From assembly GCA_964017045.1 (NCBI GenBank), contig OZ024799.1:29709596-29773595 (forward strand): a stretch of DNA of 64,000 bases. The letters run 5' to 3'. The translations under genes were made by a program, and so were the position numbers. The DNA is from Omphiscola glabra. Taxonomy: Eukaryota > Mollusca > Gastropoda > Lymnaeidae. The notes below the pieces were generated by a model, which was given only the letters and a program-made list of their open reading frames with translations, searched no databases and was not told where the DNA came from. Of the stretch, positions 20,201-28,401 are shown piece after piece; the first letter of the stretch is position 1; each line of letters opens with the position of its first letter.

Positions 20201-23014
20201 CACGAGGATATAACGTGAGTTTTACTAAAATGAAGTGGCAAGACGTGACCGGTGAAAGACAAAGAAATAGCTTTGTCGTCTGCAAGCATGTCTCGGTTCA
20301 AATCAAACGGGGAGCGGGTTCCTTTGATATAGGACCCGTCCGCACATTTGGAGAACAGTGACGTCATGTTGTTTTCCCTCCGCAGTCCAACTAGCAGAGA
20401 GAAAGGAGAAGGCGTGTCACCTGTTGGTCACGGGTGGTTCACTCGCCGGACTTAACTGATGAACCAGTAGCTAGGCACCGAGCACAAAGCTGTGTGTTGG
20501 ATGTTATGCGTTTTAGTATCACAGGGGCACCCAGGGCCTGGATGTTACCCGATCTATCACAGGGGCACCCAGGGCCTGGGTGTTACCCGATCTATCACAG
20601 GGGCACCCAGGGCCTGGGTGTTACCCGATCTATCACAGGGCACCCAGGGCATGGGTGTTACCCGATCTATCACAGGGGCACCCAGGGCCTGGGTGTTACT
20701 CGATCTTTCACAGGGGCACCCAGGGCCTGGGTGTTACTCGATCTATCACAGGGGCACCCAGGGCCTGGGTGTTACCCGATCTATCACAGGGGCACCCAGG
20801 GCCTGGGTGTTACTCGATCTATCACAGGGACACCCAGGGCGTGTGATACCCGATCTATCACAGGGGCACCTAGAGCGTGTGTTACCCGATCTATCACAAG
20901 GGCACCCAGGTCCTGGGTGTTACTCGATCTATCACAGGGGCACCCAGAGCGTGTGTTACCCGATCGATGACAAGGGCACTTTTAGAGCGTGTGTTACCTA
21001 ACTATTATTAAGTGGAACTTAACCACATATATATTGGTAATCTTTGCTGATTAATTCGCGCGAATATCGTGTCATTTTACCTTAACAGTATGTTCATTCT
21101 CCAACTTGGTTTTTGTAGTATAAGCCCGATAACTAAAAGGTATGTTTTAATAATGTGCTTTGCAATGACAGCTTGGCTTTTCAAAAGTCGCGATAAACTA
21201 ATTTGATTGTAACAAATCGAGAGACGAATGAAGGAAAGCTTTAGACGATTTCAAAGAAGAAATTATTTTCGAATCCTTAATGTATTAATTCAATGTTGTT
21301 TGTAATATCTGTGACATGTCATGCACATCAATAGTCAGTAGATGGACGAACCCACGGTGCGGCCCTGTCCGGAGACATAAGGCTTGCTGCTGAACGCCCG
21401 TCTGACATGTGTCTGCTCTTACAAAAGGGATATGGCCCTGGATGATGAGTTTCGTATGTTGACAACTCAACGACCCATGAGAGCAAACACCATAAAGGAG
21501 CGCCGCCTTTGCTAGCTATTCTGAATTTAGTTTTGAAAATGCTATAAAAAGAGTAAGAAACATAACTTTTTTTTGAAGGCAACTATTATTATATTGTTTT
21601 GACATATCCTTTTTCAGTATCTTAAATATCCGAGGCCCAATAGATCCAAAGGGGCTGCAGGACCAACGCAATGGCTCTGTTTACACGTATTGAACGGGTG
21701 GGAAAATAGACTTAAAAATATTATAAGCTTTTTTTTCGTTTCATAATTTCATACAACTTTGCCTGAAAGACATATTCGGCTTATGTATTGTTCATCCAGT
21801 GCCAGATTAACGCATGGCATAATGAGACAAGTTATTCCCGCACTGTGTTCATCTACCCGTCAATTATTGTAATATATTTATAAAACCTTTTTCACCTGCA
21901 GACGGAGTGGGTAGACCCTCTGCACGACTTGATCCCTTCCAGCCTCGCCATAGACAACATTCCATCCACTGGACGGCACATCGTCATCTTAAGCCACTAC
22001 CTCCACTTCGTTGGTCAACACCTGAGCGCCTACGCGGAGCAAATGGTCGCCATAAGAGACGCACTGTCCAGGGCGATGAAACGGAATCCTGATGTAGTGG
22101 TCATTTTACTGGTTGGTCAATGTTGAACAGTGGGGGGGGGGGGGATGATATTGTGCAACTAATGATAGGGAGAAATAAGCTTTCATCACATTTTTGTATT
22201 TTCATATTATTTGATTTTATTAAATGTTTCTTTTTTTTTTTTAAATTATCAAGCCTTTTGATTATTTCTTCAAGTCTCATAAAACTCTAAAGAAAAACAA
22301 TTTTTTATTCATTTTCAAAATTACATGTGTATGGAATAGAAGACATTTGAAATATTATCTCAACGCGCTAACTTAAAGAGCTGACTGGTCCATTTGTTAC
22401 ATTTAAATATTTTAAGTTGATGTCCTCACCATGGAGATAAAAGTTACAACTAGGTGTCATTTTTTATCGTACCTTGATTTTAAAATTTTTTAAACTAAAT
22501 GTTTTCGGCACATACTACGTCAAGGATACGTCAAAATGTGAGAGATGAAAATGTTAATAGCGGTAAACATGCCTTTCAAAATGAACTGAAATATTTACAT
22601 ACAAATACAGTTTAGTGAATCTGATGACGTTTGTACGTGTGTGTGAATTGACCATCGATATCCATAACAATAAATCAAATAATAATGATAATAATCAAAT
22701 AACCAAATAAATACTGGATATTAGTTTGCTTATCTCAAGCCTTAAGAGTACTTCCGGTTACATTTTCACAGGGTCCTCACGTTCTCATCAAGGACACCAG
22801 CTACAGGCTGGGAGACAGCCTCAAAGATTTCATCATCACCATACAAAGGACCGTGTTTAAGGACTTGAGGGACCAGGTGTTCTACTTCCCTGTGTCAGAC
22901 CTGTCTATAGCTGTGAGGAACAGGAAGATACATCTGGCGTTTGAGACTAGAAAACACGTCAACAAATACTTGGTGGCACTTGTGTGTGAAAGGCTCGCGA
23001 CTCAAAACTATTGA
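5197..23014 (+). CDS. NXPE family-like gene A (exons 2-12)
   Basis: Multi-exon gene for a neurexophilin/PC-esterase (NXPE) family protein. Exons found: 5197-5275, 6452-6684, 7930-8082, 9619-9822, 14019-14127, 14660-14877, 16361-16410, 17151-17332, 18272-18454, 21902-22111, 22772-23014. Joined, they keep one open frame of 620 codons plus stop. Introns are GT-AG. Domain order: a charged stem (exons 2-4), a neurexophilin-like region with KGGDEIRAW and NGTYL (exon 5) through exon 7, then the PC-esterase region with LGDSN (exon 10) and a C-terminal IH before the stop. Vertebrate NXPE proteins are shorter, about 550 residues. Family knowledge: mostly secretory-pathway or surface proteins of poorly known function, and one vertebrate member has been linked to acetylation of sialic acid. 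The first coding exon, expected to encode the signal anchor and end with two bases of a codon, was not identified. Gene B at 33201 is a tandem paralogue. Confidence 0.85.
5705..6128. repeat. 25-bp minisatellite in intron 2 of gene A
   Basis: About 17 units of 24-25 bp (AATCAGTCATCTAACTGTAG plus TATAT or AATAT). It is not related to either flanking exon. Confidence 0.93.
6168..6317. mobile_element. hAT-like MITE
   Basis: 150-bp element with inverted ends CAGAGGCGTAAC and GTTACGCCACTG, flanked by the octamer ACAGTACC on both sides (6160-6167 and 6318-6325). No coding capacity. The end sequence resembles that of the element at 29700-29906. Confidence 0.8.
6452..6684 (+). CDS. Gene A exon 3
   Basis: 233 nt, acceptor CAATTTCCAG, donor GTACGT. 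Encodes the N-terminal luminal region, including RVKLAEAHNLTLRALQGDK and SFTADVDHARMTKAI. It aligns with gene B exon 3 (33946-34169), sharing SLNLT-type and FTADxDHARMT motifs. Confidence 0.82.
7292..7645 (+). pseudogene. LINE reverse transcriptase C-terminal fragment
   Basis: 118 codons open to a stop without a usable start. The reading has the LLHSLHWLPVQARIDYK, SPLRQLRSSA, YGERSFSYCAPKQWNSLP and FKTALKTHLFK signature typical of the C-terminus of non-LTR retrotransposon ORF2 proteins. It is a 5'-truncated insertion in intron 3 of gene A. The 3' UTR runs to about 7806. Confidence 0.85.
7646..7810 (+). mobile_element. LINE 3' UTR with terminal hairpin
   Basis: The stretch after the LINE stop ends in a strong inverted repeat: AGCGTGGTGAGCCCAGCC, a short loop, then GGCTGGGGTACCACGCT. 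A related but diverged minus-strand tail lies at 44280-44605. Confidence 0.75.
7930..8082 (+). CDS. Gene A exon 4
   Basis: 153 nt, acceptor CCATTCTAG, donor GTACTC, same length as gene B exon 4. Encodes QWLPEYLKKPP, FDFEREYLSDTPLID and ends VVLLNTR. The last 11 nt and the donor are the seed of the minisatellite that follows immediately. Confidence 0.88.
8071..9185. repeat. 35-bp minisatellite carrying exon 4 5' splice sites
   Basis: About 31 units of 35 bp. Each contains GTTAAATACRAGgtactcag, which equals the final coding bases of exon 4 plus its donor, followed by TGCATCAGTCCTACT. The first unit is the real exon end. Reading through the first donor reaches TAG at 8096-8098. The array fills most of intron 4 of gene A. 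Confidence 0.95.
9619..9822 (+). CDS. Gene A exon 5 (neurexophilin-like core)
   Basis: 204 nt, acceptor TTTTTACAG, donor GTAAGT. Encodes FHVGDTIGIKVVIKDGRG, KGGDEIRAW, HVTDFSNGTYLI and LPWQGRLQ, the most recognisable block of the NXPE neurexophilin-like region. NGTY is a potential N-glycosylation site. Confidence 0.9.
9955..10260 (+). repeat. Dispersed repeat with TTTCGG motifs, copy 1
   Basis: Begins with CACTTTCGGCGTAGTTTCGG and CTGTTTCGGCC, then continues into a segment with GTCAATCCGATATTCAT and CATCGTATGATATATGAC. The same segment occurs in reverse complement at about 29060-29430, so this is an interspersed repeat of unknown class. Confidence 0.65.
10950..11042 (+). repeat. Short TTACGATTTTGGCGTAC MITE-like fragment
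   Basis: Contains TACGATTTTGGCGTACAATG and a second ACGATTTTGAGATG block. It is related to the elements at 16059-16223 and 46535-46680. Here the ends are incomplete. Confidence 0.55.
11346..12560 (+). pseudogene. hAT transposase pseudogene (ZBED5/FAM200-like)
   Basis: Broken into several frames by stops and shifts. The segments ASYEISVLIAKSGKNTTIGE, RREDIEIQ-like KREDIEIQLVEKIKTRKFS and MDDST (near 11400-11690), then NVVAKNNSRVLNEVVKSV, RLFKLFCEEQKADHVTLLPH and YLADIFEKLNILN (near 12010-12360), match in order the hAT transposase family that includes ZBED5 and FAM200 proteins. A 16-bp repeat interrupts it at 11680-11755. Confidence 0.85.
11675..11755. repeat. 16-bp microsatellite-like array
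   Basis: About five units of AGGCTGTAAGACAGTG inside the transposase pseudogene. It appears to have grown from coding sequence there (GACAGTGAGGCTG). Confidence 0.85.
12980..13390 (+). repeat. GC-rich interspersed repeat, copy 1
   Basis: A sharply GC-rich island in AT-rich DNA, inserted into the hAT element. It shares GCTCCTAGGCAACCGTTTCG, GTGGACTGCGGA, CTTTAAACGCAGCGTC and GACGGCCC blocks with 24365-24860 in reverse complement. Its class is unknown. Runs of G occur near 13320-13350. Confidence 0.75.
14019..14127 (+). CDS. Gene A exon 6
   Basis: 109 nt, acceptor CTCTGTCGCAG, donor GTAAAG. Upstream of this acceptor the frame hits TGA, which fixes the start. Encodes VFVELAYPREYFTALLTSHL and IKAYQQSIGGFFNTM. 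Same length and phase as gene B exon 6. Confidence 0.85.
14325..14472 (-). mobile_element. hAT MITE fragment (GGTTCTCAACCTT family)
   Basis: In minus orientation it begins CAGTGGTTCTCAACCTTCG and carries GCGACCCTTTAATAC and GGCGACCCC. It is the same family as 42656-42853 but internally shortened. It lies in intron 6 of gene A. Confidence 0.8.
14660..14877 (+). CDS. Gene A exon 7
   Basis: 218 nt, acceptor CTAAAACAG, donor GTAAAT. Encodes a cysteine-rich block: PCFNTPVLPGYGPGQICNVT, PWYCGRPAKPALSC. Four cysteines are shared with gene B exon 7. NVTS is a potential glycosylation site. Confidence 0.9.
15170..15822. repeat. 27-bp minisatellite in intron 7 of gene A
   Basis: About 24 units of 27 bp (9 codons) containing CTCCAAGCCACTCCCATCAA and GTTATCT. 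The long open frames across it come from the unit length being a multiple of three. Confidence 0.94.
16059..16223. mobile_element. MITE with CAGACCTGTTTAC ends
   Basis: 165-bp element with imperfect inverted ends CAGACATGTTTAC and GTAAACAGGTCTG. The interior has ATCGTACAATG and CAAAATCGTACATTATACGCC. Flanks CAAGATG and CAAAATG suggest a decayed TSD. It is related to 46535-46680 in opposite orientation. Confidence 0.72.
16361..16410 (+). CDS. Gene A exon 8 (50-nt microexon)
   Basis: 50 nt between TTTACAG and GTAAGT. Completes a glycine codon, then encodes GGPIGSKSKMIIDVAE and one base of a lysine codon. Its length and 1+48+1 phase pattern are identical to gene B exon 8. Confidence 0.8.
16627..17015. 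repeat. 17/18-bp minisatellite in intron 8 of gene A
   Basis: About 22 units of TTGTATGCTGTCACAAAA, some with one A less. The one-base length variants make all three frames appear open in turn. Confidence 0.94.
17151..17332 (+). CDS. Gene A exon 9
   Basis: 182 nt, acceptor CGGCCCACAG, donor GTCAGA. Encodes LVRLVPTVPCGQVSARATWE, PTGYFFKSEWQSLLC and YDVACRKNTE. This is the linker that precedes the GDS motif in NXPE proteins. Same length as gene B exon 9. Confidence 0.88.
17430..17650. repeat. Degenerate GGGATCCCA-rich repeat, copy 2
   Basis: Interspersed GATCCCA, GGGATCCCAAT and CCCAATGGGG motifs over 220 bp in intron 9 of gene A. The composition matches 4390-4612, although units do not align cleanly. 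Confidence 0.75.
18272..18454 (+). CDS. Gene A exon 10 (PC-esterase GDSN)
   Basis: 183 nt, acceptor TGTCTCACAG, donor GTAAGT. Encodes ILILGDSNARAHYY, then WHKPLLC and LKWLPHSQPFR. GDSN supplies the presumed catalytic serine of the PC-esterase fold. Its closest match in the window is gene B exon 10. Confidence 0.92.
18802..19371. mobile_element. Probable solo LTR
   Basis: 570 bp beginning TGTTACGCCCC and ending CTCGTAACA, with the tetramer ATAT on both sides (18798-18801 and 19372-19375). It contains a CTATATAAAT TATA-like site and AATAAAG, as expected of an LTR. No internal retroelement sequence follows. It lies in intron 10 of gene A. Confidence 0.65.
19372..20430. other. No recognised gene (intron 10 of gene A)
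   Basis: Unique-looking sequence between the solo LTR and the next minisatellite. An open frame at 19257-19589 crosses the LTR edge and has no recognisable motif. I see nothing else in it. Confidence 0.5.
20520..20998. repeat. 38-bp minisatellite in intron 10 of gene A
   Basis: About 12 units of 37-39 bp containing ATCTATCACAGGGGCACCCA and GGGCCTGGGTGTTACCCG. It is GC-rich relative to its surroundings. Units on the right have GCGTGTG in place of the CCTGGGTG block. Confidence 0.94.
21000..21901. other. No recognised gene (end of intron 10)
   Basis: AT-rich intron sequence. Short minus-strand open frames at 21285-21582 have no recognisable motif. I see nothing supportable besides the acceptor at 21900-21901. 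Confidence 0.5.
21902..22111 (+). CDS. Gene A exon 11
   Basis: 210 nt, acceptor CACCTGCAG. Encodes EWVDPLHDLIPSSLAIDNIP, GRHIVILSHYLHFVGQH and RNPDVVVILL. The donor reads GTTGGT, weaker than gene B's GTGAGT at the same place. The phase is confirmed by the match of exon 12. Confidence 0.88.
22112..22771. other. Intron 11 of gene A, no features seen
   Basis: AT-rich intron with a G run at 22132-22143 and a T/A-rich block. No repeat array or transposon edge is visible, which makes it unusual among the introns here. Confidence 0.5.
22772..23014 (+). CDS. Gene A exon 12 and stop
   Basis: 243 nt, acceptor CATTTTCACAG, ending TATTGA. Encodes GPHVLIKDTSYRLGDSLKDF, FKDLRDQVFYFPVSDLS, then RKIHLAFETRKHVNKYL and VCERLATQNY. 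The histidine of IHLAF aligns with the C-terminal His motif of NXPE proteins, but the following proline typical of the family (kept in gene B as THPT) is leucine here. Confidence 0.88.
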   Translation, partial: GPHVLIKDTSYRLGDSLKDFIITIQRTVFKDLRDQVFYFPVSDLSIAVRNRKIHLAFETRKHVNKYLVALVCERLATQNY

Positions 23015-23025
23015 TGTGTGTGTGG

Positions 23026-23268
23026 CTGCTTACTGATTTTGACGTGAGTGACAGGCTGGCTGAGTAACGATATTGACGTGTGTGACAGGCTGGTGGATTA
23101 ACGATACTGACGTGTGTGACAGGGCTGGCTGATTAACGATTTCGACGTGTGTGACAGGCTGGCGGATTAACGACATTAACATGTATGACAGGCTGGCTGA
23201 TTAACGTTATTGAAATGTATGACCGGCTAGCTGATGAACGTTATTGACTTGTGTGATAGGAGAGCGGA
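23026..23268. repeat. 35-bp repeats in the 3' UTR of gene A
   Basis: About six or seven units of 35 bp with GACGTGTGTGACAGGCTGGC and TGATTAACGATATT. The GTGTGTGACAGGCT core resembles the coding GTGTGTGAAAGGCT of the last exon, suggesting that the array grew from the gene end. Confidence 0.88.
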
Positions 23269-23345
23269 AAAACAATGATAAATTGTGTCTGAAAACTTTT
23301 AAAATTGACCAACTATTTATATTATGTCAGGGATTTAAGTGAAGT

Positions 23346-23351
23346 AATAAA
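23346..23351 (+). terminator. Candidate polyadenylation signal of gene A
   Basis: AATAAA 332 bases after the stop codon, downstream of the 3' UTR repeats. It is the first canonical hexamer after the gene. Confidence 0.55.
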
Positions 23352-24364
23352 CAAATGTATATGTTGAATTATTGTTAAATGGTTATGCATCGCATATTTT
23401 TTAAGCCCCTGAACTATATTATTATTCTAATGACCCACCTGCTTTGACACCGCAAATTATTACACCTACTATTTCTTTTAAACAATAGAAACTATTACGC
23501 ACCAAACGCACTGGAAACTTTTTAAAGAATCTTCTTTACAGCAGTTATCGTGAATTTTATTTCGCTTAATCGGTGGCCCCTGGTAACGTTAAAACTAATT
23601 TTTCGGGACGGTGCTGAAAATTTAAAAGAATGTGTTGTCGTCGGCTATGAGTGTATGTGCCAAGTTTCAGCTCGATAGGATGATGGGAAGTGGGTCAATT
23701 AGCCGTCCGGATATTTCGCCTTAAGCTAACACACGAACAAAATCGAATTTGGTTTGTATTAAGGATTTAAAAAATAGATTAAATCTACTTTCATCTTCAA
23801 GGCATTTAATAAATTACAAGACCTTCAAAAACCAAAGAGAAATACGGTAGTTCACAACTTCACCAATCTTAAACCTAACTCAAAGTTATTTTTACACCAC
23901 AACTACGTGAAGACCGTCTAGTCTATTCAATCAATCAAAATTGTGAATGCAATTATTTATTTGCTGCACGAGGACGCGCGAAAAATATTTGCATGTACAA
24001 CTATTGCTTTCTTTTGTGGAAAATGAAATTCTGAAAAGGAGTGCATTCACAAATTTGTAGATCCGTCACAGAATTGTGTTAGATTTGCATCAGATTGATA
24101 TTTAACTCACAACTATCCAATGTCACATATCGGTTCCCCCCCCCCCCTCCCTTAAATGCGCAGGTTCAACGCTTGTTTCTGTATGTCCATAATTGTTTTT
24201 TTAATTTCATAGGACTTCAATGTCCATGTAAAGCTTTTCAATGTCAATCATTTTATGTCTTCATAGTCAAATTCAACATGTAGAATGTCTATTTCATATG
24301 AATAAAAATAATGAGTGTCACTGCATAATGGATTAATTAGCTCTTTCTACTGAAATATCTCATT

Positions 24365-24860
24365 AGGAAATGGCGTCAGAGGGCCGTCGAGCTCGCGCTC
24401 CTTATGCCCTCCCTGGCGCCCACCCACGCCTGCCAGGCGCCGGGTTTCCCCGACGTCGGGCCGTGCGGGAGAACGCCAGAGACCTCCCCGGGCGTGAAGC
24501 GCCACCACCAGCAACCGCTCGATCAGGTTTGCCGATGGAGGCCCTCCCCGCCCGGAGACATCTGGTCGACCGAAGACGCTGCGTTTAAAGCTTCCGCAGT
24601 CCACTTTCCTAGGGGCCGGGACGGCAAATTAACGTCCTAAATCTCCCCCCACCCGTCCCGGGGAAGCATCAGACGCCCTCTAAGAGGGATTCTACAGTGG
24701 GTTTCCACCTCGCAACTAATTCGCGAAGTAGCTGGGACGAAACGGTTGCCTGGGAGCAGCTTTCTCAGGGCTGCATATTTAGAATCATTGGCCATAGGCT
24801 TCCACCACAGTCTATCGCCTCATATCCCTTAACGGCAACTTGTAATCATGATCCCTACCC
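24365..24860 (-). repeat. GC-rich interspersed repeat, copy 2
   Basis: Reverse-complement relative of 12980-13390. It includes GACGAAACGGTTGCC, GACGCTGCGTTTAAAG and GGGCCGTCGAGCTCGC. The GC-rich sequence continues to a run of about 18 G at 25064-25081. Short open frames on both strands follow its base composition and are not convincing genes. Confidence 0.75.
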
Positions 24861-25142
24861 TGTGTTTGCCTTTTCTTCCCCCTGTGAAGTATCACAGGTG
24901 GCAGCCCTGTAAGAGCCGTTTATTCCAGCAACTACCATGCATGCCCCTGTCTGCCACGCGGGACACGCAATGGTGGTAATGTGCCCAGGGTTAACGCCGA
25001 GGGGGTCGGTGGCCAGCGCTTCCAAATCGGCAAGCCACTACAGACTTGTCGACCGGAACTCCGGGGGGGGGGGGGGGGGGAGCTCTTTCTACTGCACCAT
25101 TTGCTTGTGGTCTGTATCTTGCTGCAAAGGTCTGTGCTATAT

Positions 25143-25481
25143 TCAGCTGCAGTATTTGTGACCTATATATTGAGTTCCATTATCTGACAAAATTGTGGCA
25201 GGAAATCCAAATCTTGTAAAAACTGATAATAGTGCATGGCTAATGCTCTCAGCAGTAATGCCTCTTAATGATATAGCCTCGATCCATCGAGTTACAAAGT
25301 CTATCATTGTTAAGGCAGACTTGTGTTGTCTTTTTGATGTTACTTTTGGGCCAATAATATCAAGTGCACTTTTTTGAAATGGTCTTGATCCCACATCCGT
25401 CTTTAGTAGTGGAGCCTTATGTTCTGGTCCTATGTAATTTAATTTTTGACATTCTTTACATCTTTTCTCATATGAGGCCAA
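25143..25481 (-). pseudogene. Integrase core fragment
   Basis: Carries CKECQ, LDIIGPK, MIDFVTRWIEA and FGFPATILSDNGTQY, the first two catalytic aspartate contexts of an LTR-retrotransposon integrase. An H2C2-like zinc-binding stretch (GHMG, WPHMRKDV) lies just upstream at about 25490-25570 in a different frame, so at least one frameshift separates them. The frame ends before the catalytic glutamate. Confidence 0.88.
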
Positions 25482-26321
25482 AAACAGTGTTTATAAATTC
25501 TCTGAGTTGTTCTCCTTGGACCCATATGCCCTGCCGATGGACTAGAATGTGTAGTTTTGAGTATCAATTGTTTTAATGTCTCTGGTATAATATCATTTCA
25601 TATTTATTTATTGTTTGTTTTTCTCTTACTAGTATGCCATTGACAAGTTTAAATCTGCGCTTCTGTTATAAGTTGAGTTTGTTGTCTACTCTCTTGATGT
25701 AATTGTATACGTTGTTGTCCTCTTTCTGTTCTTTCACTAGTTGTTCCTTTCTTTTGTTCATAATGGTTTCACATGTTTCATTTAGTTCATTTTGATTCTG
25801 ATTCCTTTTGAACAGTGTTATGTTGTTGTACTCTTGTCATCACATTAAGTCCATGCTGCTTATTATTCGTCTCTTTCTCTACACCATTTTTTATGTTGCT
25901 GTTAAAATGTGAATTAATTCTTCTTTCATATTTTCATAATTTTCAATGTTGTCTTGCGTTATCTTATGTCCTCTCTTATTTCCTATCATTTCCCCTCTAA
26001 GTAGTTTTGCTTTCATGTAGTCTGATCAATTTTCATTTATAGCAATGGTATTAAATCTATGTATGCAATTTTCTATGTTTTCAGTCTATTACATTTGCTC
26101 ATTGTCATTTCCTTCATGCTGTCATTATGTATGTCTCCTATTTCACTTTCTTGACTTATTTTTAACCTATTGGAAGTGTGTAGTTTTCTTCGTTGTCTTC
26201 TCAACCACTAATTCATTAAAATTTCAGAATTATCATGTATCACATCTTCTACCTATAATCAATGGTGTTGTAGGTTTATTCATGACAACGGCCTGGAATT
26301 TGCTTGTTACCCAAGGTGAAT

Positions 26322-26525
26322 CTACATGATATAATTGCTGCCATACATGATATAATTGCTGCCCTACATGATATAATTGCTGCCCTACATGATATAATTG
26401 CTGCCCTACATGATATAATTGCTGCCCTACATGATATAATTGCTGCCCTACATGATATAATTGCTGCCCTACATGATATAATTGCTGCCCTACATGATAT
26501 AATTGCTGCCCTACATGATATAATT
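26322..26525. repeat. 21-bp minisatellite inside the retroelement
   Basis: Nine to ten near-identical units of TACATGATATAATTGCTGCC plus C. Low divergence suggests recent expansion. The unit is 7 codons long, so several frames stay open on both strands. Confidence 0.95.
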
Positions 26526-26797
26526 TGTCCATCTCCCAACTGAATGTTCTGTTTTGATGTTGTTCATTGATCTGGTTTTACTAAGGATCTATCAACAAAA
26601 AAAGTGTTAAGATAAGTGTCTATGAGACATTAAGTTTCTTTTTCATTGACATGAGCTGGGTAGAGACTGAACTGTCCTTTGCCGTTTAATCTTGTAGCTA
26701 CAGTTTGATGACTGAATGTTCTTCTGTCATTGGGTGATAGTCTTTTGTTACTTTCTTGTCTTATGTTGTGAGGATAATGAACTTTCCTGATTTGATT

Positions 26798-27010
26798 CTA
26801 ATCCTGTCTTCTACTAGGCTGATTAAATGTATTATAATTCTTGTAATTTCTTCTTAAATGTCCTTCTTTGTCACAACTCCAGCAATTAACTATTCTAGTT
26901 GAGTTGTTGCTGTTTGGATTGGTTTGGTCTGGTAGACTATTATATATTTTATGGTTTTTCCATGGTATATAACACTTTCTCACTAGTATTTTTGGTAGAT
27001 AACTTTGCAT
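26798..27010 (-). pseudogene. Gag nucleocapsid-like fragment
   Basis: Contains CWSCDKEGHLRRNY, a retroviral-type zinc knuckle in which the fourth ligand cysteine is replaced. Its position between the gag-like and integrase pieces supports the retroelement reading. Confidence 0.7.
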
Positions 27011-27175
27011 TGGGATGGCTATCTTTATAGCCCGAAAAAGCAGTAACCAACCCTTTCATGTCTTTAACTTTTCATCGCTTGATGAAAGAATGCAAACCTT
27101 CATTTACTCATTCAAGAACTTAGTCAGCTACAACCAATTCCATTACAGCCTTTGGATTGTCCATGTTAATATGTG

Positions 27176-27361
27176 TCAGCCTGATCCATGAATTAGATCT
27201 GCAAATAAATTATCTGTCCATGCCCACGGATCCTCATTTTGTCCTAAATCTGTTTTGTGGAGTCTTTTTCTGTAAAAATCCTCAGTTTCATTGAAGTGTC
27301 TTAATAATTGTTCCTTCCTAGTTTCACAGTCAATGATTTCTAGGTTCTGTAGACACGCCAA
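27176..27361 (-). pseudogene. Gag-like fragment
   Basis: Short open frame with NETEDFYRKRLHKTD and EDPWAWTDNL. The resemblance to retrotransposon gag is weak, and the call rests mainly on its position upstream of the zinc-knuckle fragment. Confidence 0.45.
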
Positions 27362-27698
27362 TGAATATTTTTAATACTGAGGTCTTCATATATTTATATT
27401 ATATTGACTTTAATCTTTACAGAATCAATTTTAATCAAGCAATTAAATGTGTATGATTAAATCAATTATCTATGTATGTGATATCATATATATTCAGAGA
27501 TTAAATATCAAATAAAAACGATATGAATTAATGATAATAATAATACGGAATAAACATCTATCACAATCAAAGGACCAAACAAAAACAAGTCACTATTTTA
27601 TAATTAAAATTGAGGAAATAACGAGAGAAATCCCGATAAGTAATACACAATAAGACCAAACTTTAATAAATAATAGCACAACAATTTACTGATAGGAT

Positions 27699-28099
27699 CA
27701 GGGCCGGATTAAGCCATTTTAGTGCCCAAGGCACAAACCCACATGGGTGCCCCCTTCTGCCCGGGGTCCCTGATCTTTCACTGACCGTGACCGCTGGTAT
27801 GTTCAATATTATACAAAGAAAACAGTTATTAACAAATAGGTTTGTAGTTTGTACTACTACCACTTATATAAAACCTACAATAAAGTATTTCTGTATTAAA
27901 ATTAATAGTTAATAAATTGTACCAAACTTGAATGTGAATTTTATTATAATGTATTTCTTCATTTTCATAGCACTTGTTCAATTTTCAGTTGTTTCTGGAT
28001 TTAAATTTGTTTAAAAAAAATTATTGAGGACTTGTGGTGCCCCCAAACGCTTGGTGCCCAAGGCATGTGCCTTATTTGCCTAGTGGTTAATCCGCCCTG
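27699..28099 (+). mobile_element. hAT-like MITE, family M1, copy 1
   Basis: 401-bp element with ends CAGGGCCGGATTAAGCCA and GGTTAATCCGCCCTG, flanked by perfect GATAGGAT octamers (27691-27698 and 28100-28107). It includes GTGCCCAAGGCA near one end and TGCCCAAGGCATGTGCC near the other. Open frames across it are non-coding artefacts. Confidence 0.92.
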
Positions 28100-28401
28100 G
28101 ATAGGATAGACAATATACAAACGTGACAATCAAAATCTAATAACAAATAATATTTATCTTAGGGCCCGTATGTCAAATCCACGTTTTCACGCATTAATTT
28201 TGTTAAGATAAAATTTGAGCCTAGGTGACCACGGACAATATTTCATAACTTTTCTAGTAAAATTGCGATAATAAACAAATTCCATGCACGTTTGAAAAAA
28301 TGTAAACACCAGAAGAGGATGTGGAAATATTGGTTTGGACAAAATACCGTAATATTTATATAAAATCCCAAAATTAAAGAGTCACCATGGAACGCCACAT
28401 A

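Larger units (their letters stand above)
25143..27361 (-). mobile_element. Degenerate Ty3/gypsy-like retrotransposon
   Basis: Minus-strand remnant with parts in the expected order: a gag-like piece (27176-27361), a zinc-knuckle-like piece (26798-27010) and an integrase piece (25143 to about 25560). Recognisable protease and reverse transcriptase are missing, the space is only about 1.3 kb, and a 21-bp minisatellite sits within it. I did not find paired LTRs. It is clearly non-functional. Confidence 0.8.

Noticed and set aside
20434..21001. Collagen-like or proline/glycine-rich open frames
   Set aside because: Produced by the 38-bp GC-rich minisatellite, and the frame changes with unit length.
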